Below, one piece after another: positions 4,621 to 5,443 of a DNA stretch of 5,443 nt (positions are counted from its first letter, which is position 1; each line of letters opens with the position of its first letter). Both the position numbers and the translations under genes were made by a program. This DNA is from JBLHKE01 sp047619485 (lineage in GTDB: Bacteria; Verrucomicrobiota; Verrucomicrobiia; Verrucomicrobiales; DEV007). The stretch lies in contig JBLHKE010000555.1 in NCBI GenBank assembly GCA_047619485.1, forward strand, positions 1 to 5,443. The letters run 5' to 3'. The notes beneath the pieces were generated by a model. The model made no database searches and was not told where the DNA came from. It worked only from the letters and a program-made list of their open reading frames with translations.

Positions 4621-5443
4621 ATGTCGATCCCCCGCCCCATCGCAGCCACCGCCATCATCTGGCTGCTGGCGTGGCTCGACGCGACTATCACCCGCCGCCT
4701 ACCGGGTCCTTTTCTGTGGATCCTATTCGCCTCCATCACCATCGCCGCCGTGCTCTGGATGCTGCGCAGCTCCCTCAAGAGGCGCCATCTAGCGCGTAGC
4801 CTGACATTCGTCCCGCTCGCCCACTTCCTCTACTTCAGCGCCGCGCAACTTCGCTGGCACAACGCGGCGAGCTTCTTCCAAAACCTAGCGATCGCCACCC
4901 TCTTCCTCATCGGCCTCGCTTGGCTGATCCGCTTCCTAGAAGCACAAGCCAGTAACCGCGGGCACTCCAGCCAGCCCACGGTGCTACCTCAATCCACCAA
5001 CCACGCCCGATTGGGAAACCCAACGCCGCCAGCCTCCCAAAACAAAACCTGGAACCCCCTCAACCTAAACTCAAAACTTTACCGCCCGCGCTCCCGCCGA
5101 CTCGACCAATCAGCCCTCGCCCTCCTCAGCTACGTCCTCATCTTTTTAACCGGATTCATCCTCCTCACCAGCCTCCCCGGTTGCGACATCTACGAGCTAC
5201 CACTCGGCGGCGGCAAACCGAAGCCTGTCCAGACCGTCCGCTTACAGAAAGTCATCGAGAAAAAATACGTCATCAACCCCTACAGCGTGGTCAAGTTCAA
5301 CCCGCCACCAATCGAGAAAATCCAACTCCAACTCCTCGAAGCCACCCACCACGCCTACGAGGTCGGCTACGGCGAAGATGATGGGGCAGGTTTCGCCGGC
5401 GGCACTGCCCGCGGCAAGGTGGAATTCGTCCGAATCCAATACG
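4621..5443 (+). CDS. Five-helix membrane protein, probably DUF4159-type, 3' end cut by the window
   Basis: Only the first 274 codons are present; the frame is still open at the window end. Predicted membrane helices are at about 6-20, 29-48, 61-77, 86-105 and 165-185. Positive charges (KRRHLAR 52-58; RPRSRR 155-160) suggest the N-terminus inside, a cytoplasmic linker at 106-164 and everything after residue 186 in the periplasm. The linker is Asn/Pro/Ser/Gln-rich and looks disordered. The periplasmic part has VIEKKYVINPYSVVKFNPPP (212-231) and a Gly-rich GFAGGTARGKVEFVRIQY (257-274), which I associate with DUF4159-domain proteins of Verrucomicrobiota; the domain itself would begin at about the window edge. 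Biochemical function is unknown. LPGC at 185-188 loosely resembles a lipobox but follows the fifth helix, so it is not a lipoprotein signal. ATG at 4621 is the first in-frame start after a TAG at 4588; no Shine-Dalgarno is visible. The gene is certain, the family about half sure. Confidence 0.82.
   Translation, partial: MSIPRPIAATAIIWLLAWLDATITRRLPGPFLWILFASITIAAVLWMLRSSLKRRHLARSLTFVPLAHFLYFSAAQLRWHNAASFFQNLAIATLFLIGLAWLIRFLEAQASNRGHSSQPTVLPQSTNHARLGNPTPPASQNKTWNPLNLNSKLYRPRSRRLDQSALALLSYVLIFLTGFILLTSLPGCDIYELPLGGGKPKPVQTVRLQKVIEKKYVINPYSVVKFNPPPIEKIQLQLLEATHHAYEVGYGEDDGAGFAGGTARGKVEFVRIQY
5060..5078. repeat. Second copy of the 19-base repeat, inside the membrane-protein gene
   Basis: TCAACCTAAACTCAAAACT matches 1309-1327 at 17 of 19 bases. 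Here it is coding and falls in the disordered cytoplasmic linker (about residues 147-153), where an inserted repeat would be tolerated. Confidence 0.4.

Noticed and set aside
4571..4792. 73-codon forward frame starting at TTG before the membrane protein
   Set aside because: It overlaps the membrane-protein gene in another frame and is Ser/Pro/Arg-rich; the 4621 frame stays open much longer and encodes clear helices.

Overview
The window looks like chromosomal DNA from a Gram-negative, GC-rich bacterium. I favour Verrucomicrobiota (Luteolibacter/Haloferula/Rubritalea-like). The reasons are the style of the RuvC, a membrane protein resembling the DUF4159 proteins of that phylum, genes without clear Shine-Dalgarno sites, and an intergenic AATCTGCG..ATCCGCGG-type sequence that I associate with such genomes. 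This assignment is from memory and was not searched. All four protein genes lie on the + strand.

Left part (1-1886): a DEAD-box RNA helicase of the RhlE type (71-1288) with a DEVD motif II, then after 94 bases ruvC (1383-1886), the Holliday-junction resolvase, with all four catalytic acidic residues present. The spacing would allow co-transcription, but the two proteins act in different processes (RNA remodelling and recombination), and no ruvA or ruvB is in view. The gap between them holds a short GC-rich hairpin and a probable dispersed intergenic repeat.

Middle (1887-3997): a 242-base AT-richer spacer with a possible sigma70-type promoter leads into a secreted 622-residue outer-membrane efflux protein (TolC/OEP family). 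It is longer than usual for two visible reasons: a roughly 107-residue charged insertion where the first extracellular loop should be, and a roughly 85-residue Ala/Pro/Lys-rich C-terminal tail. No adaptor or inner-membrane pump gene is next to it.

Right part (3998-5443): a 623-base spacer without an intact gene but with several inverted repeats, including a 12-bp bulged hairpin and a 9-bp inverted repeat with a competing third copy, plus a 118-codon open frame lacking a good start. After it begins a five-helix membrane protein (4621 to the window end, 3' truncated), probably the N-terminal part of a DUF4159-type protein.

I see no tRNA, rRNA, CRISPR array, IS element or recognisable defence system. 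The genes look like housekeeping or envelope functions rather than one linked pathway. The best leads are the odd outer-membrane protein and the structured spacer at 3998-4620.
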